Assembly (NCBI GenBank): GCA_001913845.2
Contig: MKGP02000018.1
Span: 1 to 64,000 of the forward strand
Reading direction: 5' to 3'
Source: Limnothrix sp. CACIAM 69d
GTDB taxonomy: Bacteria > Cyanobacteriota > Cyanobacteriia > CACIAM-69d
Length of the DNA: 64,000 bases
The translations under genes were made by a program, and so were the position numbers. Under the pieces are notes generated by a model. It was not told the origin of the DNA, did not search any database, and saw nothing but the letters and a program-made list of their open reading frames with translations. This document shows positions 18,945 through 27,816 of this stretch, one piece after another. How positions within the stretch are numbered: the stretch's first letter is position 1; every line of letters begins with the position of its first letter.

Positions 18945-20303
18945 TTGGCTACGCGCGTTATCCTCATCCGCCACGGACAAAGTAACTTCAACACCCGCCG
19001 GATCATTCAAGGGCGCTGCGATCAGTCGGTGTTGACTGACCTGGGGCGTAACCAGGCTACCCAGGTGGCGATCGCCCTGCAAGGTTTGGCGATCGATGCC
19101 TTCTATTGCAGCCCCCTTCAGCGGGCACGCCAGACGGCCGAAACCATCTGTCAGCAATTGCAACCCGCGCCGCCCCTGACCACCAACGAACTGTTGCGGG
19201 AGGTGGATTTGCCCCTTTGGGAAGGGATGGCCGTCAGTGACGTGAAGGCTCAGTTTCCCGAAGCCTATGACCAATGGAAGCACCGGCCCCACGAATTCAG
19301 CATGGCGCTGACCAGTGGGACGCATTTTCCGGTGCTGTCCCTGCGAGAGCAGGCTAAGGCCTTTTGGGAAGAGATTTTGAGCCGCCATCAAGGACAAACG
19401 GTGGTTTTGGTGGGCCATAACGGCATTAACCGCTGCTTGCTGAGTACGGCGTTGGGCATTGGCCCCGATCGCTACCATTGCCTGCTGCAATCGAACTGCG
19501 GAATCAGTGTGCTGAACTTTGCCGGTGGGCTGGGGGATGCGGTGCAACTGGAATCGATGAACCTGACGGCGCACTTGGGAGCCTTGGGAGGTTCTGCTGT
19601 GCCCAAGCCCGGTGGGGGCGATCGGGGGCCGCAGTTGCTGTTGGTGCGCCACGGGGAAACGGAATGGAACCGTCAGGGGCGGTTTCAGGGCCAAATTGAT
19701 GTGCCTCTGAATGAAACGGGTCACGGTCAAGCGGCCAAGGCGGGTAATTTCCTGAAGGATGTGGCGATCGACTTTGCCTTCAGCAGCCCCATGGCTCGCC
19801 CCAAAGCCACGGCGGAGGCCATTTTGGCGCATCATTCAGGGCTGGAATTGGGCTTGCTGGATACCCTCAAGGAGATCGGCCATGGTCTGTGGGAAGGCAA
19901 GTACGAATCGGAAATTGAGGCGGAATATCCGGGCTTGCTGAAACAGTGGCAAACGCACCCGGAAACGGTGCAAATGCCGGAGGGTGAGAATTTGCAACAG
20001 GTGTTCGATCGTGCTGAGCAGGCCTGGGCGGCCGTGTTGGCTCAGGCGGGTGAAGTGGCAACGCCAGCCGATCGCCCCTTGACCGGTTTGGTAGTGGCCC
20101 ATGATGCCGTAAATAAAGCTCTGCTCTGCCAGCTCACGGGCCTTGGCCCCGACAGCATTTGGCACTTTAAGCAAGGGAACGGCGGGGTAACGGCAATTTG
20201 CTATCCCGATGGGCCCGATAGTTTGCCGGTGTTGCAGGCGATGAACATTACCCATCACCTATCGGGCACGATTTTGGATAAAACGGCCGCTGGGGCGCTG
20301 TAG
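18945..20303 (+). CDS. Two-domain histidine phosphatase (phosphoglycerate mutase superfamily)
   Basis: A 452-residue fusion of two complete histidine-phosphatase domains. The first opens with ILIRHGQSNFN and has a second catalytic histidine in VLVGHNGINR. The second opens with LLVRHGETEWN (about residue 230) and has LVVAHDAVNK. Both keep the RHG phospho-histidine motif, so both may be active. Such double-domain proteins are common in cyanobacteria and are often named phosphoglycerate mutase; sugar-phosphate or phosphoserine phosphatase activity is likelier. The start is taken as TTG 18945 because AGGAGA at 18932-18937 sits 7 bases upstream and the conserved sequence begins there; the frame is open from 18903. 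Its stop abuts the ATG of the next gene, so the two are probably translationally coupled. Confidence 0.88.
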   Translation: MATRVILIRHGQSNFNTRRIIQGRCDQSVLTDLGRNQATQVAIALQGLAIDAFYCSPLQRARQTAETICQQLQPAPPLTTNELLREVDLPLWEGMAVSDVKAQFPEAYDQWKHRPHEFSMALTSGTHFPVLSLREQAKAFWEEILSRHQGQTVVLVGHNGINRCLLSTALGIGPDRYHCLLQSNCGISVLNFAGGLGDAVQLESMNLTAHLGALGGSAVPKPGGGDRGPQLLLVRHGETEWNRQGRFQGQIDVPLNETGHGQAAKAGNFLKDVAIDFAFSSPMARPKATAEAILAHHSGLELGLLDTLKEIGHGLWEGKYESEIEAEYPGLLKQWQTHPETVQMPEGENLQQVFDRAEQAWAAVLAQAGEVATPADRPLTGLVVAHDAVNKALLCQLTGLGPDSIWHFKQGNGGVTAICYPDGPDSLPVLQAMNITHHLSGTILDKTAAGAL

Positions 20304-21608
20304 ATGGCGATCGAACTGCTACGGGAAATTCGCTTGATTGACCCGGTGGCCCAGGTCGATCGACTGGCCACGGTCTTGCTGGATCAGGGGCAAGTGCGGG
20401 CGATCGACCCGGATCCCCAAGCCTTGCCCGAGGGAACCCAAGTGATTGAGGCGGCGGGGCAAATTTTGGCCCCGGGCCTGGTGGATTGCTATTCCCGATC
20501 GGGCGAACCGGGCCATGAGTCCCGAGAAACCCTCGCTAGCTTGGCCGCCGCCGCCCTGGCCGGTGGATTCACCACCCTGGCCCTGTTGCCCAACACGCAA
20601 CCGGCCATTGATCAGCCTGCCCTGGTGCAAAATCTGCGCGATCGCTGGGCGGCCTTGCCGGAGCCAAGCCCCCATCTGCACCTGTGGGGAGCCTTGACCC
20701 AAGGGGCCCAGGGGGAACAGATGAGCGAGTTGGCAGAGTTAGCCACTGCGGGCATTGTGGGCTTCACCGACGGGCGATCGATCCGGGATTGGGTCTTGAT
20801 GGAACGGTTGCTGGACTATGCGGGGCCCTTGGGTTTGCCGTTGATGGTGATGGGTCAAAGGGCCTCCGCCAGTCGTGGCCCCGTTCTGGAAGGGGTTGAG
20901 GCGTTGCGGCTGGGGCTGGTGGGGGTGTCGGCGGTAGCCGAAAGCAGTGCCCTCACCACCCTCCTGGAATTGCTGCGCGATCGCCCCGCCCGCTTGCATG
21001 TGATGCGCTTGGCCACCGGTCGAGCTGCGGCCCTCGTGGCCCAAGGCAAGGCCGATGGGTTGCCCCTCACGGCCAGCCTGTCTTGGTTGCAATTGCTCTG
21101 CGATACCAGTCACATTGACGGACGGCGACCTCTGCCCGGCAGCGATCGCCCCCCTTTGCCCTACGATCCCAGCCTGCACCTATCTGCGCCCTTGGGCAAT
21201 CCCGCCGATCGCCAAGCCCTGATCGCCGCCCTCAAAACCGGGACGATCGACGCGATCGCCGTGGATCACGCCCCCTACACCTACGAAGAAAAAACCGTCG
21301 CCTTTGCCGAAGCACCCCAAGGGGCGATCGGGCTGGAGTTGGCCTTGCCCTTGCTCTGGTCAGGGTTGGTGATGACTGGGGAATTGACGGCGCTGGAACT
21401 GTGGCGATCGCTCAGTCAGCGGCCCGCCGAATTGTTGGGCCAAACGCCCCAACCGATCGGCCCTGGTCAGGCCCAGCCCCTGATTCGGTTTGATCCCGCC
21501 GCCACCTGGACAGTGGAGCCGGCCCAATTGCAGTCCCTGGCCCAGAACACCCCATGGCTGGGTCACAAAATTGCGGGGCGCGTGGTGCAAACCTGGTTAC
21601 CCACCTGA
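20304..21608 (+). CDS. Dihydroorotase-like amidohydrolase, metal site altered
   Basis: A 434-residue amidohydrolase of the dihydroorotase class. True dihydroorotases close the pyrimidine ring precursor using two zinc ions held partly by an H-x-H pair in a D-x-H-x-H-x-R-x-P-G motif. Here that place reads VDCYSRSGEPGHE (about residues 62-74), so both histidines are missing. Later elements are kept in part: LPNTQPAID, AVDHAPYT with its aspartate and histidine, and IGLELALPLLW. Cyanobacteria commonly carry a PyrC paralogue of this kind, so this may be a non-catalytic or differently acting member and another pyrC should exist elsewhere. The ATG follows the TAG of the phosphatase gene without a gap. 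Confidence 0.85.
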   Translation: MAIELLREIRLIDPVAQVDRLATVLLDQGQVRAIDPDPQALPEGTQVIEAAGQILAPGLVDCYSRSGEPGHESRETLASLAAAALAGGFTTLALLPNTQPAIDQPALVQNLRDRWAALPEPSPHLHLWGALTQGAQGEQMSELAELATAGIVGFTDGRSIRDWVLMERLLDYAGPLGLPLMVMGQRASASRGPVLEGVEALRLGLVGVSAVAESSALTTLLELLRDRPARLHVMRLATGRAAALVAQGKADGLPLTASLSWLQLLCDTSHIDGRRPLPGSDRPPLPYDPSLHLSAPLGNPADRQALIAALKTGTIDAIAVDHAPYTYEEKTVAFAEAPQGAIGLELALPLLWSGLVMTGELTALELWRSLSQRPAELLGQTPQPIGPGQAQPLIRFDPAATWTVEPAQLQSLAQNTPWLGHKIAGRVVQTWLPT

Positions 21609-21756
21609 ACCCTGGCTCCGCCCTGATGTGGATCGTGAGAATGTTGAACTCTCTTTGCATTCAGCCGGCCGCCGGTTCCCTTCGGGTTACCCTAAAAACG
21701 GGTAGTGATCATGTGCAGCAGCCGTTGTGCAAACGGCAATTGAAGGAGATCGAATT

Positions 21757-22449
21757 GTGACGGTTTTTCAGGATGCAGGGGCCCCTGCGGAACAGGCGGG
21801 TGCGGATCGATCGCGCGTGGATTTGGATGCGGCGATCGAACAAATTACCCAAGCGTTGAACCTGGCGGAGCGTCACCCCCTGTCGCCGGAGCAGCGAGCC
21901 GTGTTGGATTGCCTCCTGGCGCGATCGGGTGGAGCCATTGACGGGCCCTGGACCGGGGCGATCGCGGCCATTTGGGCCAATCCGCAAGCCAGCTTCCTCG
22001 ACCTGTTGACCCTGGCCCAACTGAATCCCCAACAAGACTTAACTGGCAGACAACTTCTGGGGGTGCGACTGGAGGGGTGTGATCTGAGCGGGGCCAATCT
22101 GCAACGGGTGAATCTACGCGGTTCCCAACTCTGTGATGCGGACTTAAGCGGGGCAAATTTGGCGGAAGCACGCTTGGCCGGGGCAGATTTGTCCGGGGCC
22201 CTCTTGAGCGATGTCAATTTGGCCAAGGCAGATTTGCATAAGGCCAGCCTGGCCCTGGCCAACCTGAGCGGGGCTAACCTGAGTGGGGCTAACCTGAGCG
22301 GGGCCAACTTGAGTCGGGTGAATTTTCACCGGGCGATCGTCACGGGTGCGGTCTTGGGTAATAACGAAGGATTAACGGCCGAAGACTATCAACAGTTGGT
22401 AGCCAACGGCGCGATCGGTGATCTCCATGAAACAGAGTCAGGCGGCTGA
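21757..22449 (+). CDS. Pentapeptide-repeat protein A
   Basis: A 230-residue protein. The first 95 residues are helical and charged; residues about 100-205 are pentapeptide repeats of the A(D/N)LxX type (LSGANLSGANLSGANL and similar), which form a right-handed quadrilateral beta-helix. The role is unknown: some relatives bind DNA gyrase, and cyanobacteria have many of uncertain function. The open frame begins at GTG 21727, but AAGGAG at 21743-21748 lies 8 bases before the in-frame GTG at 21757, which is therefore the start. The 3' end overlaps the next pentapeptide gene by 23 bases, so they form an operon. Confidence 0.85.
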   Translation: MTVFQDAGAPAEQAGADRSRVDLDAAIEQITQALNLAERHPLSPEQRAVLDCLLARSGGAIDGPWTGAIAAIWANPQASFLDLLTLAQLNPQQDLTGRQLLGVRLEGCDLSGANLQRVNLRGSQLCDADLSGANLAEARLAGADLSGALLSDVNLAKADLHKASLALANLSGANLSGANLSGANLSRVNFHRAIVTGAVLGNNEGLTAEDYQQLVANGAIGDLHETESGG

Positions 22450-23413
22450 GTGGATTGAGCAATATCACCAGGGAAAGTGGAATTTCGATCGAGCCAATTT
22501 GTCGGAGCTACGCCTAAGCGGGGCGGATTTTTCCGGGGCCCGCTTTCGTGAGGTTGTGGCTCGGGCGGTGAATTGGTCTTCGGCTTATTTGTCGGGGGTG
22601 AACCTGCGGCGGGCGGATTTGCGCGAAGCCGATTTACGGGGCACTTACCTACGGCGGGCGAATTTGCGCGAAGCCGATTTACGGGGCGCAGATCTGCGGG
22701 GAGCCAGCTTGAATGGGGCGGATCTTTGTGGGGCGGATTTGCGGTGGACTTGGGTGGATGGGGTGGACTGGCGACAGGCCCGCGTGGATGCCCGCACCCA
22801 AGGGGCGATCGACTGGTTGCAACAGGGGGCGATCGTCCTTGGTTCCCACCTGAAAGCGGCGGCCAGCAACCTCAGTCAAGCGGACTTGCGGGGTTGGAAT
22901 TTAGCCCAAGCCCAGTTGCAGGAGGCTTATCTCGATCGGGCAGATTTGCGCGGAACCGACCTGAGCCAAGCCCAACTCCAAGGGGCTAGTTTTCAGGGGG
23001 CATTGATGGATGAGGCCACCTGCTGGCCCCAGGACTTTGACCCGATCGGGGCTGGTCTGTGGCTAATTGCGCCCCAAAGTAACTTGGCCACCGCCGATCT
23101 GAGCCATTTTGATTTGTCCGAGGTGGATCTGAGTCGGGCTAACCTCCGCCGAGCCAATCTGATCCGCACCGATTTAAGTCGGGCCGCGCTAAGTGATGCG
23201 GATCTGAGTCGGGCAGATTTGACCCAAGCCATTTTGTTTGCCAGCAATCTCACCCGGGCCGTTTTGCACGATGCCCAATTGGAGCAAGCGGATTTTCGGC
23301 GGGCTACCCTGCCGAATGGGGAGCGCTGGAACGGCCAGGGAACGGTGGCGTTGTATGGAGTCCCGCGCCCTTGGCATTCCGTACCGGAGCGATCGCCCCT
23401 AGTGCCGCGCTAA
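22427..23413 (+). CDS. Pentapeptide-repeat protein B
   Basis: A 328-residue pentapeptide-repeat protein with two repeat blocks (about residues 20-110 and 150-295) separated by a segment beginning RVDARTQGAIDWLQQGA. Within the first block the DNA of a unit containing ATTTGCGCGAAGCC is nearly duplicated with a 45-base period at 22606-22687, a sign of recent repeat expansion. The ATG at 22427 lies inside the end of protein A's gene and has no clear ribosome binding site, so translation probably depends on coupling; an in-frame GTG at 22418 is the alternative. The N terminus (QAAEWIEQYHQGKWNFDRAN) resembles other cyanobacterial pentapeptide proteins. Function unknown. Confidence 0.85.
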   Translation: MKQSQAAEWIEQYHQGKWNFDRANLSELRLSGADFSGARFREVVARAVNWSSAYLSGVNLRRADLREADLRGTYLRRANLREADLRGADLRGASLNGADLCGADLRWTWVDGVDWRQARVDARTQGAIDWLQQGAIVLGSHLKAAASNLSQADLRGWNLAQAQLQEAYLDRADLRGTDLSQAQLQGASFQGALMDEATCWPQDFDPIGAGLWLIAPQSNLATADLSHFDLSEVDLSRANLRRANLIRTDLSRAALSDADLSRADLTQAILFASNLTRAVLHDAQLEQADFRRATLPNGERWNGQGTVALYGVPRPWHSVPERSPLVPR

Positions 23414-23447
23414 TTTGCCGCGTTGATTTGCCACCAAGATTGGCCAC

Positions 23448-23485
23448 AAAAAAATCCGGCTCGTGGAGCATAGTCCACTGCCGAA
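23448..23485 (-). terminator. Terminator downstream of the protein kinase gene
   Basis: On the reverse strand, TCGGC and GTGGA pair with TCCAC and GCCG (small bulges) and are followed by GATTTTTTT. It lies 90 bases beyond the kinase stop and between convergent genes. Confidence 0.65.
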
Positions 23486-23499
23486 TTGAATAGAGAGAT

Positions 23500-23582
23500 T
23501 GTGGTGTGGAGGAACACTAGAAAATCCCTAGAAACCCCTAGAAATTCCTAGGTTGCTGGGATTCCCAGGGATTCCCTAGGCA
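23500..23582. repeat. CCTAG-rich short repeat cluster
   Basis: Several copies of CCCTAGAAA/CCTAGAAATTCC occur in a row and end in two CCTAGG palindromes and a CTGGGATTCCCAG hairpin. It sits immediately after the stop codon of the kinase gene on its downstream side. Function unknown; it may be replication slippage. Confidence 0.5.
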
Positions 23583-24514
23583 GCCCTCGGGAATTCCGGG
23601 AACTGCCTAGGGGGCGTGGCGACAACGGGCGGCCGCGCCAGGCGCTGAGCCAGGGGAAGCAAGGAAGTGGCGGTGGTTCCCGCTGGCATGATTCGGCGAT
23701 CGCTTGGGTTGGGAGCCATCAGGGTGTCGATCGCATCGGCGATCGAGTCCGGCAACCCCGGCACAGCCCAGCGCCAGTCAAAGTCAGAGTCAACACTTTG
23801 GGCAATCAAATCTAAGGGATGCTGCCCCGTGAGCCAATGCACGATCGTGCGGCCCAGGCTAAACCAATCGCTGGCGGGGCCCACTGGCTCCCGTTCTCGC
23901 TGCTCTGGGGCAATGTAGCCAGCGGAGCCGCAGGCCGCCGCCCGATCGCCCACCGCCATGGCCGCATCAAAATCCACCAGGGCCAAATCCCCCTGGGGCC
24001 GCCGAATCAGATTGGCGGGCTTCACATCCCCATGGACCCAGCCGGCCTGGTGAAGGTTGTGAAGCAGGCTGCTGAGTTGAACCCACCAGCGAATCGCTTC
24101 CAGGGGGTCGATCGCCCCCTGTCGATCGAGATAAGCCTCTAGGGATTCCCCCGCGATCGCCTCCATCACCAACCCCTGAAAGGGCCAGCGGCTGTCGATC
24201 GGTCGCCAGCAAAAGAAGCCATCCACGGCCGCCTTGGGGATTTGGGGATGCTGGGGGCCACGCATCAGCACTTCCGCTTCGCGGTAAAGCCGATCGAGCC
24301 GGGTTGATGGTTGACGAATCAACAGTTTCAGAACCTTGGGCCGATCGTCGTCTTCCAAGTCCACCACCTCAAACACCTGCACCTGACCAACTTGGGGAAA
24401 TCGCGTGGCGGCGGCATTCAGCCCCCGCAGGATGCTGTAGCGATCGTGAATCAGGGTTCCGTCGGGCCAAGCCGTTTTCCGATCCTGAGACAACACCGGA
24501 GAGGGAAGGATCAT
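23576..24514 (-). CDS. Serine/threonine protein kinase-like protein
   Basis: A 312-residue protein with one eukaryotic-type kinase domain from about residue 25 to 285. Recognisable elements are the VLKLL lysine strand (about 60), HGDVKPANLIRRPQGD in place of HRDLKPxN, VDFDAAM where DFG is expected, and YIAPEQ followed by SDWFSLGRTIVHWLTG. No glycine-rich loop is evident: that region is replaced by RGLNAAATRF. HGD and DFD variants are frequent in cyanobacterial kinases, so activity is possible but needs checking. There is no membrane helix or sensor extension. The substrate is unknown. It is convergent with the pentapeptide pair and has its own terminator. Confidence 0.85.
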   Translation of the reverse strand: MILPSPVLSQDRKTAWPDGTLIHDRYSILRGLNAAATRFPQVGQVQVFEVVDLEDDDRPKVLKLLIRQPSTRLDRLYREAEVLMRGPQHPQIPKAAVDGFFCWRPIDSRWPFQGLVMEAIAGESLEAYLDRQGAIDPLEAIRWWVQLSSLLHNLHQAGWVHGDVKPANLIRRPQGDLALVDFDAAMAVGDRAAACGSAGYIAPEQREREPVGPASDWFSLGRTIVHWLTGQHPLDLIAQSVDSDFDWRWAVPGLPDSIADAIDTLMAPNPSDRRIMPAGTTATSLLPLAQRLARPPVVATPPRQFPEFPRAA

Positions 24515-25083
24515 GGGGCATTCTCGACCAAAGTTTCAAGAATTCAGCAACACAGAGCAAGCCGCTAGGGCGCAATTACTCAAGCCCTAAACCCAACATC
24601 AACTGCATTAACATCGCCTTGCTTGGAAATTTTTATGCAGGCTCCAAGACCTGAAATTGTTGTGGACTTAGCCCAAAAACCATCAGCAGCCCATTGGCTT
24701 GGATCCGGCTGTGCCCATGACAGCGGGCTGTGGCACAGAACCCAGATGAATTGCTCGCGGCTTTTGACTCAGATCCAGGGGCGATCGACCCTAGGTCTGT
24801 CCTTTGAACCAATCCTTTGAACCAATCCTTTGAACTAACAGAAATTCACGAGGGCTGAGCGATCGGTTCTCCCCACGAAATCGGTGCGGAATCGGTGGCG
24901 AAATCAGCTTGAAAATCAGAATATCTCGATTCATTTTGTAAGAGCTAAACCCAAAATCTTAGGTAAAACCCTAAAATCTTAGGTAAATCTCAAATCTTCG
25001 ATCAATTCGATGAAACTGACCTGAATCCCGACCACAAACTTTGGCTCATTGAGCCTTGCCCGAAGGAGGTTGACCAGCGAGCA
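24515..25083. other. Intergenic region with short direct repeats
   Basis: This gap lies between the divergent kinase and STAND ATPase genes. It holds a 13-base tandem repeat at 24800-24835 and two near copies of CTAAAATCTTAGGTAAA around 24950-24985. AT-rich sequence at 24900-25010 is a plausible promoter zone. No gene is supported. Confidence 0.5.
24800..24835. repeat. 13-base tandem repeat, 2.8 copies
   Basis: The unit is TCCTTTGAACCAA, in exact copies. It lies in non-coding DNA upstream of the STAND ATPase gene. This is probably slippage-generated. Confidence 0.75.
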
Positions 25084-27453
25084 ATGGATAGCAAAAGCAC
25101 TTTGTTTCAGGAGGTGGGGTGCGAATGGAATCTCGAAGGTCTCTATCGCGACTTGGGCCGAGTCAAGGCCCGGCTGCTGTGGGCAAAGCGGGGGCTACCC
25201 TGTCCGGAGTTTCCCGCCACTGGTGATCCTCGGCGATCGCAACTCAGCCGCGCTGAACGACTCTATTTGCGCGGATTTCTCACAGGAATGAGCATTGAGG
25301 CCTTGGCTACAGTGCTTGAAGTTAATGCTAATGCTCTCCGAACAGAACTCACAAACAAGCTTTACACTTATCTTAAAACGTTATTAAATTGGGAAGGGCG
25401 TTTTTGTCGTCGCCGAATTTTGGCAATGTTAGCAGAACGTCCCTATCGAATCTCTTCCGCTCCGATTGCGGAGCATCAGAACTTGAAGGTTTATTTGCCA
25501 GCTCAGGATAGTGCGATTTTGGAGGGCCGTGATCGGGAGTGGGAACACCTGATTCACTGGCTACAACTGAATCAAGAAGAGCGATTTTTGGTGATTGAAG
25601 GAGCTGGTGGAACCGGTAAGACGGCCCTGGCTTTAGCGAGCGTTCATTATTTAATTCAAAAAAATTCTTGCCCTTTCCAGCGGGTCTTGTTCACTTCCGC
25701 TAAAACCCATTACTTAACGGGAATGGGGCTGTTGCCAGGATGGCGATCGCAACAAACCCTAGAGCAGTTATTATCGGAAATTTTACAAAATCTCACATTC
25801 GATTCTGATCGAATAACAAGTGAATGGAACGATCGCCCGTTGCCCGATCAAATGCGACAGGCTTGGACTTTGATGGCTCAACAACCCATGTTGTTGATTT
25901 TGGATAGTTTTGAAGAAATGACAGATCCCCAGGCCACGTTGGCGTTTTTGTATGAATTGCCGGCCACGGTCAAGGTGTTGTTCACCTGCCGCTATCGATT
26001 GCCGATCGCCCGATCGCTCCACCTAGGCTCCCTGGAACCGGAGGCAGCCCTGCGATGGATTACGCAGCGGGTTCCGGAAGCGGGTTGGCCTTGGTCTCTG
26101 GGGCAATATCGGCGCTTGGTGGCGGCGGCGGGTTTCTTGCCAGGGCCGATCGCCTGGGGGTTGGGGCAATTGGCGGCGGGCCAACCGATCGCCTGGGTCA
26201 CTGCCCAATTGGAACAGCCGGATCATTGGGTAACGCAGTTTTACTGTGCCAACACCCTGGAGGCTTTGGGCGGGCAGTTGGCGGGGCAATTCCTGTTGGC
26301 CCTCAGTTGGTTTGCGGTTCCCGTGCAACCAGCATTGTTAGCCCAAGTGGCCGGAGTGGATCCGACCGCCCACGCCACTTGGGCCCATTTGGCCAAGCTG
26401 GCTGAGCAGTCCATGGTGACCCTCCATGGTGACGGGCACTATGGTCTGTCGTCCTTGGCCCGGCGTTATGTGGCAACGGTGGGGGTCGATCGCCTGGCCG
26501 CAACTCAAGAAATGGCGATGCGTGAACGATGGTTGCAATGGGCGATCGACTACGTGCAGCAACATGGCCAGGGCGATCGCCTGGAGTGGTTAACCGATCA
26601 CCAAGCGATCGATCGCCATTGGGACACCCTGAATCAGGTCTTGGATTGGTGTTTAGCGGCCGGGCGGTTGGAGTCGTTTTGGCAGGTTTTTCAACCCCTC
26701 AGGGGCTACAGTCACTTTCGCGGCCATTGGCCGGAGCGGATTGCCCGCGATGCCAAAGCCATCGAGCTGGCTCGCCAGCAACAGAATTCGGCCTTGGAGG
26801 CACGCTTTTTGTTCGATCGCGGTTGGACCCATGCCCTCCGCAATGACTCCCAATCCCTTCGCCAGGCCTGCGCAGATTTTGAGGCCGTTTGGCAATTGCG
26901 GGATCATCTGGATCTAGATTTGCAATCGGATTTAGCCATTAACCAACTGCGCCTGGCCTATGAACAGGGATCGATCGACCATGGCGATCGGTGGAAACAC
27001 CGTGTTGAGCAGCTCATTCACCATCCCCAGCTCAACGCCGAGCACCGATTACGCTTGGAGTGCCAAAGTCTTTACTACGAAGGCGATTTGGCACAGCAGG
27101 CACAGAATTCAACCGAAGCCTTGCGACTTTATACAACAGCCCTGAAAAAAGCACAGGCGCTGGGTTGGCAACGGGGAACGGCCTACATTCAGTCCTCGAT
27201 CGGGCAGGTGCGGATGGCGCAGGGGCAATATTCCCGGGCCTTGCGGGAGTTGGAAGCCAGCTACCAATTGGCGGCAGTGATTGTTGATCAGCGGTGTTGT
27301 GCCTATTGCTGCAAACATTTGGCCCGCGCCGCTTTGGCCGGGCGATCGCGTAAGGAGTCGCGTAATTGGGCCGAACGGGCGATCGAGCACTTCCAAGCCT
27401 TGGGAATGGTCACTGAGGCGAAAGAAATGGAGGACTTTCTGAAAAATCTCTAA
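25084..27453 (+). CDS. STAND ATPase with N-terminal HTH-like and C-terminal TPR-like regions
   Basis: A 789-residue signal-transduction ATPase of the STAND/NB-ARC class. Residues about 55-105 resemble the N-terminal HTH-like module of cyanobacterial NB-ARC proteins (LSRAERLYLRGFLTGMSIEA). The Walker A motif is GAGGTGKTAL at about 178-187 and Walker B is LLILDSFEE at about 275. A winged-helix/ARC part follows, then helical TPR-like repeats from about 540 to the end. Such proteins act as ligand-triggered switches, and some relatives are antiphage sensors, but no effector domain or defence partner is visible here. The first 850 bases are AT-rich and nearly free of GATCG sites; the rest is GC-rich with many. 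AAGGAGG at 25063-25069 is 14 bases from the ATG, a long spacing. Confidence 0.85.
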   Translation: MDSKSTLFQEVGCEWNLEGLYRDLGRVKARLLWAKRGLPCPEFPATGDPRRSQLSRAERLYLRGFLTGMSIEALATVLEVNANALRTELTNKLYTYLKTLLNWEGRFCRRRILAMLAERPYRISSAPIAEHQNLKVYLPAQDSAILEGRDREWEHLIHWLQLNQEERFLVIEGAGGTGKTALALASVHYLIQKNSCPFQRVLFTSAKTHYLTGMGLLPGWRSQQTLEQLLSEILQNLTFDSDRITSEWNDRPLPDQMRQAWTLMAQQPMLLILDSFEEMTDPQATLAFLYELPATVKVLFTCRYRLPIARSLHLGSLEPEAALRWITQRVPEAGWPWSLGQYRRLVAAAGFLPGPIAWGLGQLAAGQPIAWVTAQLEQPDHWVTQFYCANTLEALGGQLAGQFLLALSWFAVPVQPALLAQVAGVDPTAHATWAHLAKLAEQSMVTLHGDGHYGLSSLARRYVATVGVDRLAATQEMAMRERWLQWAIDYVQQHGQGDRLEWLTDHQAIDRHWDTLNQVLDWCLAAGRLESFWQVFQPLRGYSHFRGHWPERIARDAKAIELARQQQNSALEARFLFDRGWTHALRNDSQSLRQACADFEAVWQLRDHLDLDLQSDLAINQLRLAYEQGSIDHGDRWKHRVEQLIHHPQLNAEHRLRLECQSLYYEGDLAQQAQNSTEALRLYTTALKKAQALGWQRGTAYIQSSIGQVRMAQGQYSRALRELEASYQLAAVIVDQRCCAYCCKHLARAALAGRSRKESRNWAERAIEHFQALGMVTEAKEMEDFLKNL

Positions 27454-27517
27454 AAATCTTTAACGAGGTCTTTAGAGCTGATTGATAAAGCAACTATAAA
27501 TTCCTTTCCAAGATTAC

Positions 27518-27695
27518 TGATTGATTGACAAAGCGCTCAAATGCTTGGTTTTTCGGTAGGTTGGGTTGAGCTTTGCGAAACCCAACTCGATCACTACGAA
27601 CCTTGCTGTTGTTGGGTTTCGTGCCTCAACCCAACCTACAAAATGATCGTTGATCGGCCGATCTGGAGGAAAGGGATTTTCGTGAAAGAGGTCTA
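27518..27695. repeat. GTAGGTTGGGTTGAG element, copy 1
   Basis: An 84-base core (27556-27639) is bounded by perfect 15-base inverted repeats GTAGGTTGGGTTGAG / CTCAACCCAACCTAC. Inside is a second inverted pair, GAAACCCAAC and GTTGGGTTTC. Similarity with the 47.0 kb copy extends outside the core, from TGATTGA-type sequence on the left to AGAGGTCTA on the right, about 180 bases in all. No open frame is inside. Confidence 0.85.
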
Positions 27696-27754
27696 ATTTC
27701 CCACATCTACAACGCCTGACTCGGCCGTTACCTTTGGTCAAGTGAGATGATCCT

Positions 27755-27816
27755 CAAAATAAATGCTCAAAATAAATGCTCAAAATAAATGCTCAAAATA
27801 AATGCTCAAAATAAAT
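27755..27816. repeat. 13-base tandem repeat, 4.8 copies
   Basis: The unit CAAAATAAATGCT is repeated exactly four times, with a partial fifth copy. It is strongly AT-rich compared with the surroundings and lies in non-coding DNA downstream of the small basic gene. Confidence 0.9.

Noticed and set aside
20739-21179. Reverse frame opposite the dihydroorotase-like gene
   Set aside because: Glutamine/glycine-rich antisense frame of a well-supported gene.
25084-27453. A complete antiphage system around the STAND ATPase
   Set aside because: Neighbours are a kinase, non-coding repeats and an RNA-processing gene; no nuclease, reverse transcriptase or other effector is nearby.
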